From JBBSEX01 sp038239345 (lineage in GTDB: Bacteria; Acidobacteriota; Terriglobia; Bryobacterales; Bryobacteraceae): a DNA stretch of 64,000 nt. Made by a program: the position numbers and the translations under genes. The stretch's first letter is position 1. Each line of letters starts with the position of its first letter. Shown in pieces: positions 25,032-34,391 of this stretch. Below the pieces are notes generated by a model that saw only the letters and a program-made list of their open reading frames with translations, was not told where the DNA came from and ran no database searches. Location: assembly GCA_038239345.1 (NCBI GenBank), contig JBBSEX010000012.1, positions 124,001 through 188,000 of the forward strand, written 5' to 3'.

Positions 25032-25976
25032 TTAACGGGGGGATCGGACTTCATGCCTGCTCAGATACCATTGGTAGGTCTTCGCGATCCCGTCCCTTAA
25101 ACTTGTCCGCGCTTTCCAGCCAAGGGCGTTCACTCGCGAAGAGTCCATTAGCTTGCGCGCCGTGCCGTCGGGCTTCGAAGAATCGAAGACGATCTTGCCC
25201 CTAAAGCCCACCACTTCGCCTATCGTGTGCGCTAGTTGAAGAATGGTCAGGTCTTCGCCCGAACCGACGTTTATGATCTCTTCGGCATCGTAATTTTCCA
25301 TCAGGAAAACCGCCGCTTCGGCAAAGTCGTCTATGTAGAGGAACTCGCGCAGCGGTGATCCCGTCCCCCAGACGACCACCTCTTGCGCAGCGGATCGCTG
25401 AGCCTCATGGAATTTACGCAGCAAGGCCGGCAACACATGCGAACCGGCCAGATCGAAGTTATCGCCGGGTCCATACAAGTTAGTGGGCATCAAGCTAATA
25501 CCCGCAAACCCATACTGGCGCCGGTATGCCTGCAACATTTTGATGCCCGCAATCTTCGCGATAGCGTAACTCTCGTTAGTCGGCTCCAGCAGACCGGTAA
25601 GCAGATACTCTTCGCGGATGGGCTGAGCGGCAAGCTTTGGATAAATGCAGGATGAACCAAGAAATTCGAATTTCTTGACGCCGTGGCGCCAGGCGGAATC
25701 GATGACATTGCATTGCACCAGTAGATTGTCGCGAATGAAGTCCGCTGGATACGCTGCATTCGCTGCGATGCCGCCGACTTTCGCCGCGGCCAGGAAAACA
25801 TATTCCGGTTTTTCACGGGCGAAAAATGCCTCGACGGCGCTCTGTTCGCGCAGGTCCAACTCATCGCGTCCGCGAAGAATCAGGTTGTTGTAGCCATCTT
25901 GTTTCAGACGGCGGCAGATCGCCGAGCCTGCTAACCCGCGGTGGCCGGCTACATAGATCCGGCTGCTACTGTCCAC
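25032..25976 (-). CDS. fcl: GDP-L-fucose synthase
   Basis: A GTG start gives 314 residues. NAD(P)-binding GHRGLAGSAI, SSCIYP, the catalytic YAIAK (Tyr/Lys pair) and LYGPGDNFD identify GDP-4-keto-6-deoxy-mannose 3,5-epimerase-4-reductase. It follows gmd by 5 bases on the same strand, so the pair makes GDP-L-fucose from GDP-mannose for the surface glycan built by the neighbouring glycosyltransferases. Confidence 0.95.
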   Translation of the reverse strand: MDSSSRIYVAGHRGLAGSAICRRLKQDGYNNLILRGRDELDLREQSAVEAFFAREKPEYVFLAAAKVGGIAANAAYPADFIRDNLLVQCNVIDSAWRHGVKKFEFLGSSCIYPKLAAQPIREEYLLTGLLEPTNESYAIAKIAGIKMLQAYRRQYGFAGISLMPTNLYGPGDNFDLAGSHVLPALLRKFHEAQRSAAQEVVVWGTGSPLREFLYIDDFAEAAVFLMENYDAEEIINVGSGEDLTILQLAHTIGEVVGFRGKIVFDSSKPDGTARKLMDSSRVNALGWKARTSLRDGIAKTYQWYLSRHEVRSPR

Positions 25977-25981
25977 GCAAC

Positions 25982-27028
25982 CTACCCATGCGCCACGCCC
26001 CGCACCACGACGCGATGACCGGCCTCGCTCAATAATTTATCCTGCTTGGCTAGCTCCGCATCGTGCTCCACCATCAAGCGCACCAATTCCTCGAAGCTCA
26101 CCCTTGGCCGCCAACCAAGTCTTGCGTGCGCTTTGCTCGCGTCTCCCATTAAAAAATCGACCTCGGTTGGCCGGAAATAGCGGGCGTCGGTCTCGACGTG
26201 TTGCCGCCAATTCAATCCTGCATATTTCCCGGCGACATCCAGAAACTCGGCCACGGTATGCGCTTCTCCGGTCGCCACAACATAATCGTCGGGCTGCGCC
26301 TGTTGCAGCATAAGCCACATCGCTTCCACATAGTCGCCCGCATAACCCCAATCGCGCTTCGATTCCAGATTGCCAAGAAATAATTGTTTCTGCATGCCGG
26401 CTCGGATGCGCGTCAACGCGCGGGTAATCTTGCGCGTCACAAATGTTTCACCCCGCCGCTCCGATTCATGATTGAACAAAATCCCATTGCAGATAAACAG
26501 GCCATAGGCCTCGCGATAATTCACGCAATACCAGTGCGCCGCTACTTTGCTGACGGCGTAAGGACTGCGCGGATAAAACGGTGTCGCCTCATTCTGCGGA
26601 GGCTTAGCCGCGCCGAACATCTCCGATGAACCCGCCTGATAAAAGCGCACATTCCGGTTCGAGTTCTTCGAATAGGCGCGCAATGCCTCAAGAATTCGCA
26701 ATGTTCCCTGGGCCACGATATCGGCGGTATACTCAGCCAGATCGAAACTTACGCGTACATGCGATTGTGCCGCTAGATTATAAATCTCGTCCGGTTGAAC
26801 ACGCTCCAGAATGTGTTGCAGGCCCGCGCCATCGGCCAGATCCCCATAGTGCAGGTACATCGATACATTGTCTTCATGAGGGTCGGCATAAATCTGATCG
26901 AGACGATCCGTGTTGAAGGTGGAAGCGCGTCGAACGACGCCATGAACTTCGTAGCCCTTCTGTAGTAACAGTTCGGCTAGGAACGAGCCATCCTGTCCGG
27001 TGATTCCGAATATCAGAGCTTTTTTCAT
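25982..27028 (-). CDS. gmd: GDP-mannose 4,6-dehydratase
   Basis: The ATG at 27028 begins KKALIFGITGQDGSFLAELLL, the expected N-terminus; the frame is open 78 bases further but that part does not match the family. The protein has 348 residues. The TGQDGSFL nucleotide site, NLAAQSHVRVSF, the GSSEMFG segment and the catalytic YPRSPYAVSK are all present. It makes GDP-4-keto-6-deoxy-D-mannose, the substrate of fcl downstream. Confidence 0.96.
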   Translation of the reverse strand: MKKALIFGITGQDGSFLAELLLQKGYEVHGVVRRASTFNTDRLDQIYADPHEDNVSMYLHYGDLADGAGLQHILERVQPDEIYNLAAQSHVRVSFDLAEYTADIVAQGTLRILEALRAYSKNSNRNVRFYQAGSSEMFGAAKPPQNEATPFYPRSPYAVSKVAAHWYCVNYREAYGLFICNGILFNHESERRGETFVTRKITRALTRIRAGMQKQLFLGNLESKRDWGYAGDYVEAMWLMLQQAQPDDYVVATGEAHTVAEFLDVAGKYAGLNWRQHVETDARYFRPTEVDFLMGDASKAHARLGWRPRVSFEELVRLMVEHDAELAKQDKLLSEAGHRVVVRGVAHG

Positions 27029-27065
27029 TTCCAGATAGACTCCATCGTAGCGTAGCGAATATCTC

Positions 27066-27084
27066 GACGCGCCTTGACGCGCCT
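27066..27084. repeat. Tandem GACGCGCCT repeat between gmd and the GT4 gene
   Basis: Two exact 9-bp copies (27066-27074 and 27076-27084) with a period of 10 bases lie in the 128-base divergent intergenic region. One helical turn of spacing suits a regulator binding the same face of DNA, but this is speculative. Confidence 0.3.
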
Positions 27085-27156
27085 GTTCGCTTAGCGAGAT
27101 GATCATGTGAGAAGCGTTCTGAAGACTACGCCTGCATCTGGCTTATTCATCGATTG

Positions 27157-28314
27157 ATGCCCATCACCAGCATTCGCGTCCTGACCCTGATTGAAAGCTC
27201 ACAAGCGGTTGGACCGGCCCGCAGCTTGATTGAAATCGCCAAAGCCGGGGCGATGACTGAGCCACCGCTGCCACATTTGGAACTCGTCATCGGCACCTAC
27301 TTTCGAGGCGAAGGAAACAGTCCCATGGCGCAGGCTGCGCTTGACGCGGGCGTACGCGCTTACACAATTCGTGAGCGAGGCCGCGGCGATGTGCAGGCGA
27401 TGCAGGGATTGCAAAGGTTGATCGATGAGGTGCGGCCCGACATCCTGGAATCGCAGAACATCAAGTCGCATCTGTTCATCCGCTTGCTGCGCGCTTATAA
27501 AAAATATCCGTGGGTGATCTGGAACCATGGCTACACGGCCACCAGCCGCAGGGACAGGCTGTACGGCCAGCTTGATCGATGGTCGTTGCGGAAGGCTTTT
27601 CGCGCGGTAACGGTTTGCAACGCGTTCGCTGATAGGATGAGCCGCCGAGGTTTGCCGCGCGAACGAATCCTGGTGAAGCATAGTTTTGTCCGCCCTTTCC
27701 AGCGCTCGCCGGAAGAAGAGATTGACCGTCTGAAACGAAAGCTGGGCCTTCGGGACGAGAAGATTATCCTTGCGGTCGGCCGGCTCTCGCAGGAGAAAGG
27801 CCATGCTGATCTATTGCGCGCTATCGCGCTTCTGGACACCGAGTTGCCGCCGTTTCGCGTACTGATCGTAGGCGATGGGCCGGAGCGGCAGAGTCTGGTG
27901 GAGCTTGCCGATAGCCTTGGAATTTCCAGTAAAATCGCGATGCTCGGCCAGCAAGGCGAGGTGCGGCCGTTCTATTCGATGGCGGACTTGATGGCTCTGC
28001 CATCCCACTCGGAAGGGTCGCCTTATGTCGTTCTGGAGGCTCTTGCCGCGGGCGTGCCGATTGCAGCCACGCGGGTGGGCGGAGTTCCCGAAATCCTCAC
28101 TCATGCCGAGACAGGATTGCTGGTTCCCAGTAAGAATCCGCAGGCAATGGCCGACGCGCTACGCTGTCTTCTGACTGATGAACAGCTGGGACGGCGCTTG
28201 GCTGACGCGGGAGAAGCGCACGCTAAAGCCCACTTCGATTTCCGAAATTATATGGAATCGCTAATTCAGTTCTACGAGCAGACTCTTATTGACTGGAAGG
28301 CTCATCACGGTTGA
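27157..28314 (+). CDS. Glycosyltransferase family 4
   Basis: The ATG at 27157 gives 385 residues in two Rossmann-like domains. The acceptor-side domain starts IRVLTLIESSQAVGPARS. The donor-side domain contains ILAVGRLSQEKGHADL, then EGSPYVVLEALAAGVP, the E-x7-E nucleotide-sugar motif of GT4 enzymes, and VGGVPEI. It is a retaining transferase that acts at the cytoplasmic membrane face. Its gene diverges from gmd and its end overlaps the convergent GT4 gene by 29 bases. The sugar is unknown. Confidence 0.92.
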   Translation: MPITSIRVLTLIESSQAVGPARSLIEIAKAGAMTEPPLPHLELVIGTYFRGEGNSPMAQAALDAGVRAYTIRERGRGDVQAMQGLQRLIDEVRPDILESQNIKSHLFIRLLRAYKKYPWVIWNHGYTATSRRDRLYGQLDRWSLRKAFRAVTVCNAFADRMSRRGLPRERILVKHSFVRPFQRSPEEEIDRLKRKLGLRDEKIILAVGRLSQEKGHADLLRAIALLDTELPPFRVLIVGDGPERQSLVELADSLGISSKIAMLGQQGEVRPFYSMADLMALPSHSEGSPYVVLEALAAGVPIAATRVGGVPEILTHAETGLLVPSKNPQAMADALRCLLTDEQLGRRLADAGEAHAKAHFDFRNYMESLIQFYEQTLIDWKAHHG

Positions 28315-29461
28315 AGCCTTTAACTTTTCGTTGTAGCCACTTGCTGTAAATGGCTCCCGTGGTTCGCGCTGCAATTTCAATCGAGAGTTTCTCCTTGGCG
28401 AAAGCAGCCGCCCGCGCGCCCAGAGTCTTTCGAAGTTCGGAATCGTGAACAAGTCGGCTCAACTTACTGCTCAAGTCGTCGCAATTGTTGCTTTCAAATA
28501 AGAGTCCACGTTCATCGTCGCCGATCATCTCCGGGCTTCCACCCACTCGCGACGCGATCGCCGCGCATCCGCAGGCCAGCGCTTCCAGCAAAGAATTCGA
28601 AAAGGCTTCCGAATAAGACGGCAATACAAAAATATCGATGGCTCTCAGCCAGGTCGCCACATCGCGGGTTGCCGGGATGAATATCGTGGAATCCAGAATC
28701 CCCAGATCCTTCGCTCTTTGCTCCAGGCTCTCCCGCTCAACGCCACTTCCAACAAATAGGAGTTGCATCTTTGGGCCTGTGCCGGCATTGCGTACACGGG
28801 CGAACGCCTCGATCAACAGCCCCAAATTTTTCTCGTGCCTCAGAGCGCAAACAGAGCCGATGGTAATTGCGTTTTTATCTAGAACATCCGGTTTCGACAC
28901 GGCTGGAGCGGGGAAGAATACGTCCGTTTCGACGCCGTTGTAACACATCTCCACCCGATCGGGTTTCAGTCCTTCACTCTCAATTAAATATTTGCGAATC
29001 GCCTCACAGTTGGCTAGGATCGCGTCGGCGATCGGGTCAACCGCACGCAACAGAAACTGCGTCCGCGAGTCAAGCAAGGAACGGTAACTCAACTGGCTGC
29101 CGATGACGACTGGCACTCGCGCCAGACGAGCTACGGGTACGGCCAGAATGCCGCTGACATCATAAGAGTGGACCACTTGAATTCGATGAGTCTGAATATA
29201 TTGCCGCAACCGAAACGCGGACTGCGCTGCCTTAGGCGAAAAAATCGACCGCACGGGCATCTGCATAATCGGAATGCCGGCTTCCTTTAATTCCTCGTAA
29301 CGCAAACCGTGCGCGAAATATGTGGCGACGTGGGGGTCGAAGAGGGCGCGATCCAGGTATTGAGCGATCTTTGCGACATCGCGTTCGACGCCACCCTGGT
29401 CCAATTCGCGTACCGTAAGTAATACCGGAATGGGAAGACTGATCGACGATCTTGAGGGCAT
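28286..29461 (-). CDS. Glycosyltransferase family 4
   Basis: The protein has 391 residues: VRELDQGGVERDVAKIAQ at the start (a common GT4 opening), HSYDVSGILA, then CYNGVETDVF, GSVCALRHEKNLGLL and YSEAFSNSLLEALACG, which carries the E-x7-E motif, with VGGSPEMI after it. It lies 4 bases after the acyltransferase gene on the same strand and forms an operon with it. The substrate cannot be inferred. Confidence 0.92.
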   Translation of the reverse strand: MPSRSSISLPIPVLLTVRELDQGGVERDVAKIAQYLDRALFDPHVATYFAHGLRYEELKEAGIPIMQMPVRSIFSPKAAQSAFRLRQYIQTHRIQVVHSYDVSGILAVPVARLARVPVVIGSQLSYRSLLDSRTQFLLRAVDPIADAILANCEAIRKYLIESEGLKPDRVEMCYNGVETDVFFPAPAVSKPDVLDKNAITIGSVCALRHEKNLGLLIEAFARVRNAGTGPKMQLLFVGSGVERESLEQRAKDLGILDSTIFIPATRDVATWLRAIDIFVLPSYSEAFSNSLLEALACGCAAIASRVGGSPEMIGDDERGLLFESNNCDDLSSKLSRLVHDSELRKTLGARAAAFAKEKLSIEIAARTTGAIYSKWLQRKVKGFNRDEPSSQ

Positions 29462-29465
29462 CGCG

Positions 29466-30044
29466 CTAAACGACCTGAGCGCCCGCGGTGCGTATTACCC
29501 GCGCCGGATTGCCCACCGCCGTGGAGCCGGGTGGAATGTCTTTTACGACGACCGCCCCCGCACCGATCGTGCTGTTATCGCCAACATTGGCAAGCACCAC
29601 TGCCGATGCCCCTATCCAGCAATACGCGCCGATAGTTAGTTGTTCGTCATAAGACCCGACCATCATTCCGGCCTCATCGCGATCGTGCTGCTTCCGCCCG
29701 CTGGGAATTTCCACGTGGGACGCAATCTGCGTCCACTGCCCCACCAGAACGCGGCCGATAACGCAATAACAACCAACCGACACGCCCTTCCCGATGGAGG
29801 CGGAAGGATGTACAAAAATCGTTCCCGGGCCTATCGTTGTGTTCATTGAGGACTCCTGGAGCGTCAGCCGATAATACGCCGATCGCAGGTATCCGCCCGG
29901 CAGACCGGGCCCAAGCGCATACAAATGGGCGAAAAATGTGTACACCGGCAACACACGTCCGAACCAGCTCAAGAACGCGCTTGGAAACACCATCGCAAGG
30001 GCAATTGCCTGGATAATTTTCTTCGTAACCTGTCGAAAGGTCAC
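29466..30044 (-). CDS. Hexapeptide-repeat acyltransferase (WcaF/LpxA-like fold)
   Basis: The protein has 192 residues from a GTG with GGAG upstream. An N-terminal hydrophobic segment (about residues 10-45) precedes a left-handed beta helix made of hexapeptides such as IGPGTIFVHPSASIGKGVSVG and IGAYCWIGASAVV, ending in GAGAVVVKDIPPGSTAVGNPA, the typical close of CoA-dependent O-acetyltransferases. It resembles enzymes that acetylate exopolysaccharide precursors. Confidence 0.88.
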   Translation of the reverse strand: MTFRQVTKKIIQAIALAMVFPSAFLSWFGRVLPVYTFFAHLYALGPGLPGGYLRSAYYRLTLQESSMNTTIGPGTIFVHPSASIGKGVSVGCYCVIGRVLVGQWTQIASHVEIPSGRKQHDRDEAGMMVGSYDEQLTIGAYCWIGASAVVLANVGDNSTIGAGAVVVKDIPPGSTAVGNPARVIRTAGAQVV

Positions 30045-30124
30045 TCACGACACTCCAAAATTATCATTGGTTTGAGCGCGGCTGATGCTCCAGCTATCAG
30101 TATAAGGGTAAAATAAAAGGGCAG

Positions 30125-31096
30125 ATGACGATTGAAAAAGCGCCGCCAGAAATAAGTGTAATCGTCCCCGCGTTCAAAGTAACGGCTTACATCACGGCAG
30201 CGCTCGATTCCCTTCGAACGCAAACATTTCGCAATTTTGAAACGATCGTGATCAATGACGCCTGCCCCGATACCGAACAACTAGAGAAGGTTTTAGAGCC
30301 ATACCGCGGCGAAATCGTCTATTTGAAGTCAGACCAGTGGACCACTTTATCCGGCTCGCGAAATACCGGCATCATGGCTGCCCGATCCCCGCTCATCGCT
30401 CTGTTGGATGGCGATGATGAGTGGACGCCGGATTATTTAGCGGTCCAAAAAGCATTCCTGGATTCGCATCCAGACGTCGATTTGGTCTACCCGAACGCGA
30501 CCTTCTTCGGGATTCCGTCGTGGGAAGGGAAGACGTTCATGGAAACGTCGCCCAGTAATGGCGATCCTACGCTAGAGAAAGTCATTCAGCGAGAGTGCTG
30601 TGTCTTTGTCGGAGTAACGGCGAAGCGCGAAGCGATGATTCGCGCTGGTCTTTTCGACGTCGATCTTCGGGGCGCCGAGGATATCGACATGTGGATGCGC
30701 ATGTTGAAAACGGGATCGAAGTTCGCCTATCATCAACAGCCACTCGTACGATACCGGCAGCGGCAATCGAGTCTCAGCGATGACAAAGTGGAACTGATCC
30801 GTTCGGCTCTCGTGGTTTATGAAAAGTTCGCGGCCTCACCTTCGTTGACACCGGAAGAGCGCTCCTGGTGCGCGCAGGCAATCGATAAGCACAACGCCCT
30901 GATGAAAATGTTTGTGGGTAGAAAAGCGCTGTATGCGGGAAACACAGCCCAGGCGATCACTCTGCTGTCGAGTGCGAACGAAGTCCTCCACAACAATCGG
31001 CTAAGGGCGATGATCTGGGCCCTCAAACGGGTTCCCCGATTGGTGTATCGCTATGTTCATACACGCCACGACTCAGAATATTCGTTCCTTCATTAA
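30125..31096 (+). CDS. Glycosyltransferase family 2
   Basis: The protein has 323 residues. The GT-A fold opens with ISVIVPAFKVTAYITAALDSL. The DxD-type motif is LLDGDDEW, and SGSRNTGIMAARSP is also typical of GT2. The C-terminal 100 residues are helical and without known motifs. A candidate ribosome site AAAAGGG precedes the ATG. It is an inverting transferase of the glycan cluster with unknown specificity. Confidence 0.9.
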   Translation: MTIEKAPPEISVIVPAFKVTAYITAALDSLRTQTFRNFETIVINDACPDTEQLEKVLEPYRGEIVYLKSDQWTTLSGSRNTGIMAARSPLIALLDGDDEWTPDYLAVQKAFLDSHPDVDLVYPNATFFGIPSWEGKTFMETSPSNGDPTLEKVIQRECCVFVGVTAKREAMIRAGLFDVDLRGAEDIDMWMRMLKTGSKFAYHQQPLVRYRQRQSSLSDDKVELIRSALVVYEKFAASPSLTPEERSWCAQAIDKHNALMKMFVGRKALYAGNTAQAITLLSSANEVLHNNRLRAMIWALKRVPRLVYRYVHTRHDSEYSFLH

Positions 31097-31265
31097 CAGC
31101 GCGTATCGACAGCAATGGGCTTCGCCCGCCGCGATTTGCACCGCTTAGTGGAATCCGCATCCGCCTGCTCCGATCAATTCAGAAGCTGCCCATGGTGCGA
31201 TGCGGTTGTTATACTGAGTCTCGGCGGCGAATGGACTTGATGACGAAACGCGATCGAGTCGGTAC

Positions 31266-32222
31266 GTGACAGAACGCATATTGATAACCGGGGGCGCCGG
31301 TTGCATCGGCTCGGACTTGGCGAAGTCCCTGCTGGATCGCGGCTCCCATGTGACGGTAATCGACAATCTAAGTAGCGGCAAGATCGAACATCTGCGCGAG
31401 ATGCTTGCGCACGAACGCTTTCGTTTTATCGAGGCGGATTTACTGGACCGCGCAGCTATCGACGCAGCGATGCCCGGCACGCAAATGGTCTGGCATTTAG
31501 CGGCGAACCCCGATGTTAAGTACGTCGACGGGGACGCCACCGATAAGGATTTGCAGCAGAACACCATCGCCACCTACAACGTGCTGGAAAGCATGAGGGT
31601 GCATGGAGTCAAACGGCTTGCATTTTCCTCCACATCGGCTGTCTATGGGATTTCCGAGAAGCAGCCAATTGCCGAGAACAATCCGATGCACCCGATTTCT
31701 CTATACGGTGCCACTAAACTTGGATGTGAGGCCTTGATCAGTGCCTTCCATAGCCTTTTTGGAATCGACTGCTGGATCTTTCGATTTGCAAATATCATCG
31801 GCCCGAAAGTCAGAAAAAAAGGCCGGACAGTCATTGGGGATTTTGTCGATCGCTTGCGAAAGGATCCAAGCTGTCTGAGGATTCTCGGCAATGGCTTGCA
31901 GGCGAAATCATATCTTTTGGGCCGGGAATGCATCGAAGCAATGCTCTTTGCAGTCGATGCCGTTCCATCCGGCCAGTGCATATTTAATCTTGGCTGTCCC
32001 GACAATCTGGAAGTTCGTGAGATCGCCGCCATGGTCGTCGAAGCTATGCGGTTGCCCGATGTGCGTTTCGAATTTACCGGTGGCGAGGGTGGCTGGCCCG
32101 GTGACGTTCCCCGCTTTCGGCTCGATGTCACGGCGATCAATCAACTCGGCTGGACTGCTCGCCTGTCTTCCCGGGAAGCGGTAGCGATAGCCATTCGCAG
32201 CACGCTCGATAACGCAAACTGA
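31266..32222 (+). CDS. NAD-dependent sugar-nucleotide epimerase/dehydratase
   Basis: A GTG start gives 318 residues of the extended short-chain dehydrogenase family: ITGGAGCIGSDLAKSLLDRG for NAD binding, DNLSSGK, HLAANPDV, SSTSAVYG and the catalytic YGATK (Tyr-x3-Lys). It resembles UDP-glucose 4-epimerases and related enzymes in heptose and deoxy-sugar clusters. Its stop overlaps the ATG of hddC by one base, so it belongs to the heptose operon and may convert a GDP- or UDP-sugar used there. Confidence 0.88.
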   Translation: MTERILITGGAGCIGSDLAKSLLDRGSHVTVIDNLSSGKIEHLREMLAHERFRFIEADLLDRAAIDAAMPGTQMVWHLAANPDVKYVDGDATDKDLQQNTIATYNVLESMRVHGVKRLAFSSTSAVYGISEKQPIAENNPMHPISLYGATKLGCEALISAFHSLFGIDCWIFRFANIIGPKVRKKGRTVIGDFVDRLRKDPSCLRILGNGLQAKSYLLGRECIEAMLFAVDAVPSGQCIFNLGCPDNLEVREIAAMVVEAMRLPDVRFEFTGGEGGWPGDVPRFRLDVTAINQLGWTARLSSREAVAIAIRSTLDNAN

Positions 32223-32920
32223 TGCAGGCGCTAATCTTGGCTGGAGGATTGGGAACGCGCCTCTGGCCGATGACCCGAGACGTGCCGAAACCAATGGTCC
32301 CGGTGGCTGGCAAGCCGTACCTGGAACACCAACTTCGATTGCTGAAGACGCAGTCGATCACCGATGTTGTGCTGTTAACCGGATATCTGGGCGAGCAAAT
32401 CGAATCGTATTTCGGCGATGGTGGCAACCTCGGATTGCGCATCCGTTACTCCCGGGAGCCGGCCCCCGCGGGCACCGGCGGGGCACTTCGATTAGCGCGT
32501 CCGCTACTCGATACAGTTTTTCTACTGATCTATGGCGATTCTTATTTGCCCATTGAATATGACTTGGTTGGCCAGCAACTCGTGGGCGTTGAAGCGCTCG
32601 GCGTCGTTGTCGTCTATCGCGATGTTACAGGCGAAACAAAGGTTCTACCCAATATCGCTTTGGACGATCACGGCTGGGTAAAGCGATACGACAAGACGCA
32701 GCTTCGGGATCCGGAGCTGAAGTACATTGAAGCGGGAGTTCTGGCGTTGGATCGTTCCATTCTCAATTGGATGCCCGATGAAGGCTCAGTGTCCTTGGAG
32801 CAGCACGTTTTTCCGCAATTGATCGCCGCACACCGCTTGCTTGGCATGCCGGTAGCGCAGCGCTTTTACGACATCGGCACTCCCGAGCGCTTGCAGGTTA
32901 TTGAAGGACTTCTCGGATGA
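32222..32920 (+). CDS. hddC: Sugar-1-phosphate nucleotidyltransferase (heptose-1-phosphate guanylyltransferase type)
   Basis: The protein has 232 residues. ALILAGGLGTRLWPMTRDVPKP is the nucleotidyltransferase signature, with GYLGEQI, YGDSYLP and a late EAGVLALDRSI. Genes for a GHMP kinase and a D,D-heptose bisphosphate phosphatase follow directly, which favours D-glycero-D-manno-heptose 1-phosphate guanylyltransferase (HddC). The symbol rests on this context, since the fold alone also fits glucose- or mannose-1-phosphate enzymes. Confidence 0.8.
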   Translation: MQALILAGGLGTRLWPMTRDVPKPMVPVAGKPYLEHQLRLLKTQSITDVVLLTGYLGEQIESYFGDGGNLGLRIRYSREPAPAGTGGALRLARPLLDTVFLLIYGDSYLPIEYDLVGQQLVGVEALGVVVVYRDVTGETKVLPNIALDDHGWVKRYDKTQLRDPELKYIEAGVLALDRSILNWMPDEGSVSLEQHVFPQLIAAHRLLGMPVAQRFYDIGTPERLQVIEGLLG

Positions 32921-33933
32921 TTGTTACCCGTACTCCGTTTCGGATCAGTTTCGCCGGTGGTGGATCGGATTTTCCGGCATACTATCAGGAAGAGCCGGGC
33001 ATGGTGCTTTCGGCCGCGATAGACAAGTACGTTTATTTAACGGTGAAGAAGGCCTTCGGCGATGTGTATCGCGTCAGCTATTCGCGCACTGAGTTGTGCG
33101 ATCGCCTGGAACAGATTGAGCATCCCATTGTCCGCGAGTGCCTGAAGATTATTCCCGCTCCAGTGGGGCTTGAGATCGTATCCGTGGCCGATCTTCCGGC
33201 CCGCACCGGCATGGGATCGTCAAGCAGTTTTACAGTCGGACTTGTCGGCGCTCTGCATGCCATGAGCGGCAGGATCACGGGAGCCGAAGCGCTCGCCCGT
33301 ACAGCGTGTGAGGTAGAGATCGACATCCTGCACGAACCAATCGGCAAACAGGATCAGTTCATCGCGGCCTATGGCGGCTTGCAATTCATCCAGTTCATGC
33401 CGAATGGCGAAGTCTTCGTCGACCCGGTCATTTGCTCCCGTGAGGTTCGGCTGGAACTAAACCGGCGGTTGGTGCTGTTCTACACCGGTGCGACGCGCGA
33501 AGCGAAGCTGGTTTTAGCCAAGCAGAACCAGCGAACGTCTCAGAATCGGGAAAGTTTGCGAGAGTTGTGCCGGATTGCCCGCGAGATGCGCGATGTTCTT
33601 ACCATCGGGAAAGACTTGAACTCGTTCGGGCGCCTGTTGCATGAAGCGTGGACTCTAAAAAAAGGGCTGGAATCATCCATCTCCACACCCAGCATCGATG
33701 AGGCGTACGCCAAGGGCATTGCGGCGGGCGCGATCGGAGGGAAACTGTTAGGCGCTGGCGGCGGCGGTTTTCTATTATTCTTTTGCGAACCCCACCTGCA
33801 GGGACGTCTGAGGGCGGAATTGAACTCCCTGGTAGAGGTGCCGTTTGGCTTCGAACCGCAAGGCTGTAAGATCATTTATATCGGAGACGAACATTGGGGC
33901 GGACGTGCGTATTCTTCGATCGGGATGGAGTAA
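32917..33933 (+). CDS. hddA: D-glycero-D-manno-heptose 7-phosphate kinase type GHMP kinase
   Basis: The protein has 338 residues and its ATG overlaps the hddC stop (ATGA). RTPFRISFAGGGSDFP is the family opening, and LPARTGMGSSSSFTVGL is the GHMP ATP loop. IGKQDQFIAAYGGL and GAIGGKLLGAGGGGF complete the fold. The same N-terminus is shared by HddA and FGGY-like fucokinases. The neighbouring nucleotidyltransferase and GmhB-type phosphatase point to the heptose pathway. Confidence 0.88.
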   Translation: MIVTRTPFRISFAGGGSDFPAYYQEEPGMVLSAAIDKYVYLTVKKAFGDVYRVSYSRTELCDRLEQIEHPIVRECLKIIPAPVGLEIVSVADLPARTGMGSSSSFTVGLVGALHAMSGRITGAEALARTACEVEIDILHEPIGKQDQFIAAYGGLQFIQFMPNGEVFVDPVICSREVRLELNRRLVLFYTGATREAKLVLAKQNQRTSQNRESLRELCRIAREMRDVLTIGKDLNSFGRLLHEAWTLKKGLESSISTPSIDEAYAKGIAAGAIGGKLLGAGGGGFLLFFCEPHLQGRLRAELNSLVEVPFGFEPQGCKIIYIGDEHWGGRAYSSIGME

Positions 33934-34391
33934 TTAACCATAACGCCCCACCCGGGGACTACATTCGGAGCTGGGAACAGTTTCGCCTGATTCCACAAGT
34001 GGTGGATTGGATTCGGCTGTTGAACCGCTTGGATTATTTGGTTATCGTGATCACCAATCAAAGAGGGGTCGCCCTTGGGCTGATGACCGAAGCCCAGTTG
34101 AATGAAATCCACGCTAACATGCAAACACAATTGCTAAATCTTGGCGCCCGCATCGACGATATATTTTACTGTCCCCATGACGAGGGTTCCTGCGACTGTC
34201 GCAAGCCGCTTCCCGGAATGATTCAAAAAGCCGTCCAAAAGTGGGATATTAACTTGACTCGTTCCGCGCTCATCGGCGATTCCAAGCGCGATGAAGGCCT
34301 CGCGCTTGCCTGTGGCTTACGATTCATACCCGTCGCCGAGGGTCGACTATGCGACAGACTTGGTGAAGTTAGAAATCGAGATCGTTCGTGA
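33894..34391 (+). CDS. gmhB: D,D-heptose 1,7-bisphosphate phosphatase (HAD family)
   Basis: A TTG start gives 165 residues beginning TCVFFDRDGVINHN, the HAD motif I with nucleophile and acid/base Asp. The frame starts inside hddA, giving an overlap of 40 bases. VITNQRGVA is motif II, CPHDEGSCDCRKPLPGM is the zinc loop and Lys motif of GmhB, and IGDSKRDEG is the last motif. It removes the 7-phosphate after HddA. The last dozen residues read into the next gene. Confidence 0.9.
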   Translation: MGRTCVFFDRDGVINHNAPPGDYIRSWEQFRLIPQVVDWIRLLNRLDYLVIVITNQRGVALGLMTEAQLNEIHANMQTQLLNLGARIDDIFYCPHDEGSCDCRKPLPGMIQKAVQKWDINLTRSALIGDSKRDEGLALACGLRFIPVAEGRLCDRLGEVRNRDRS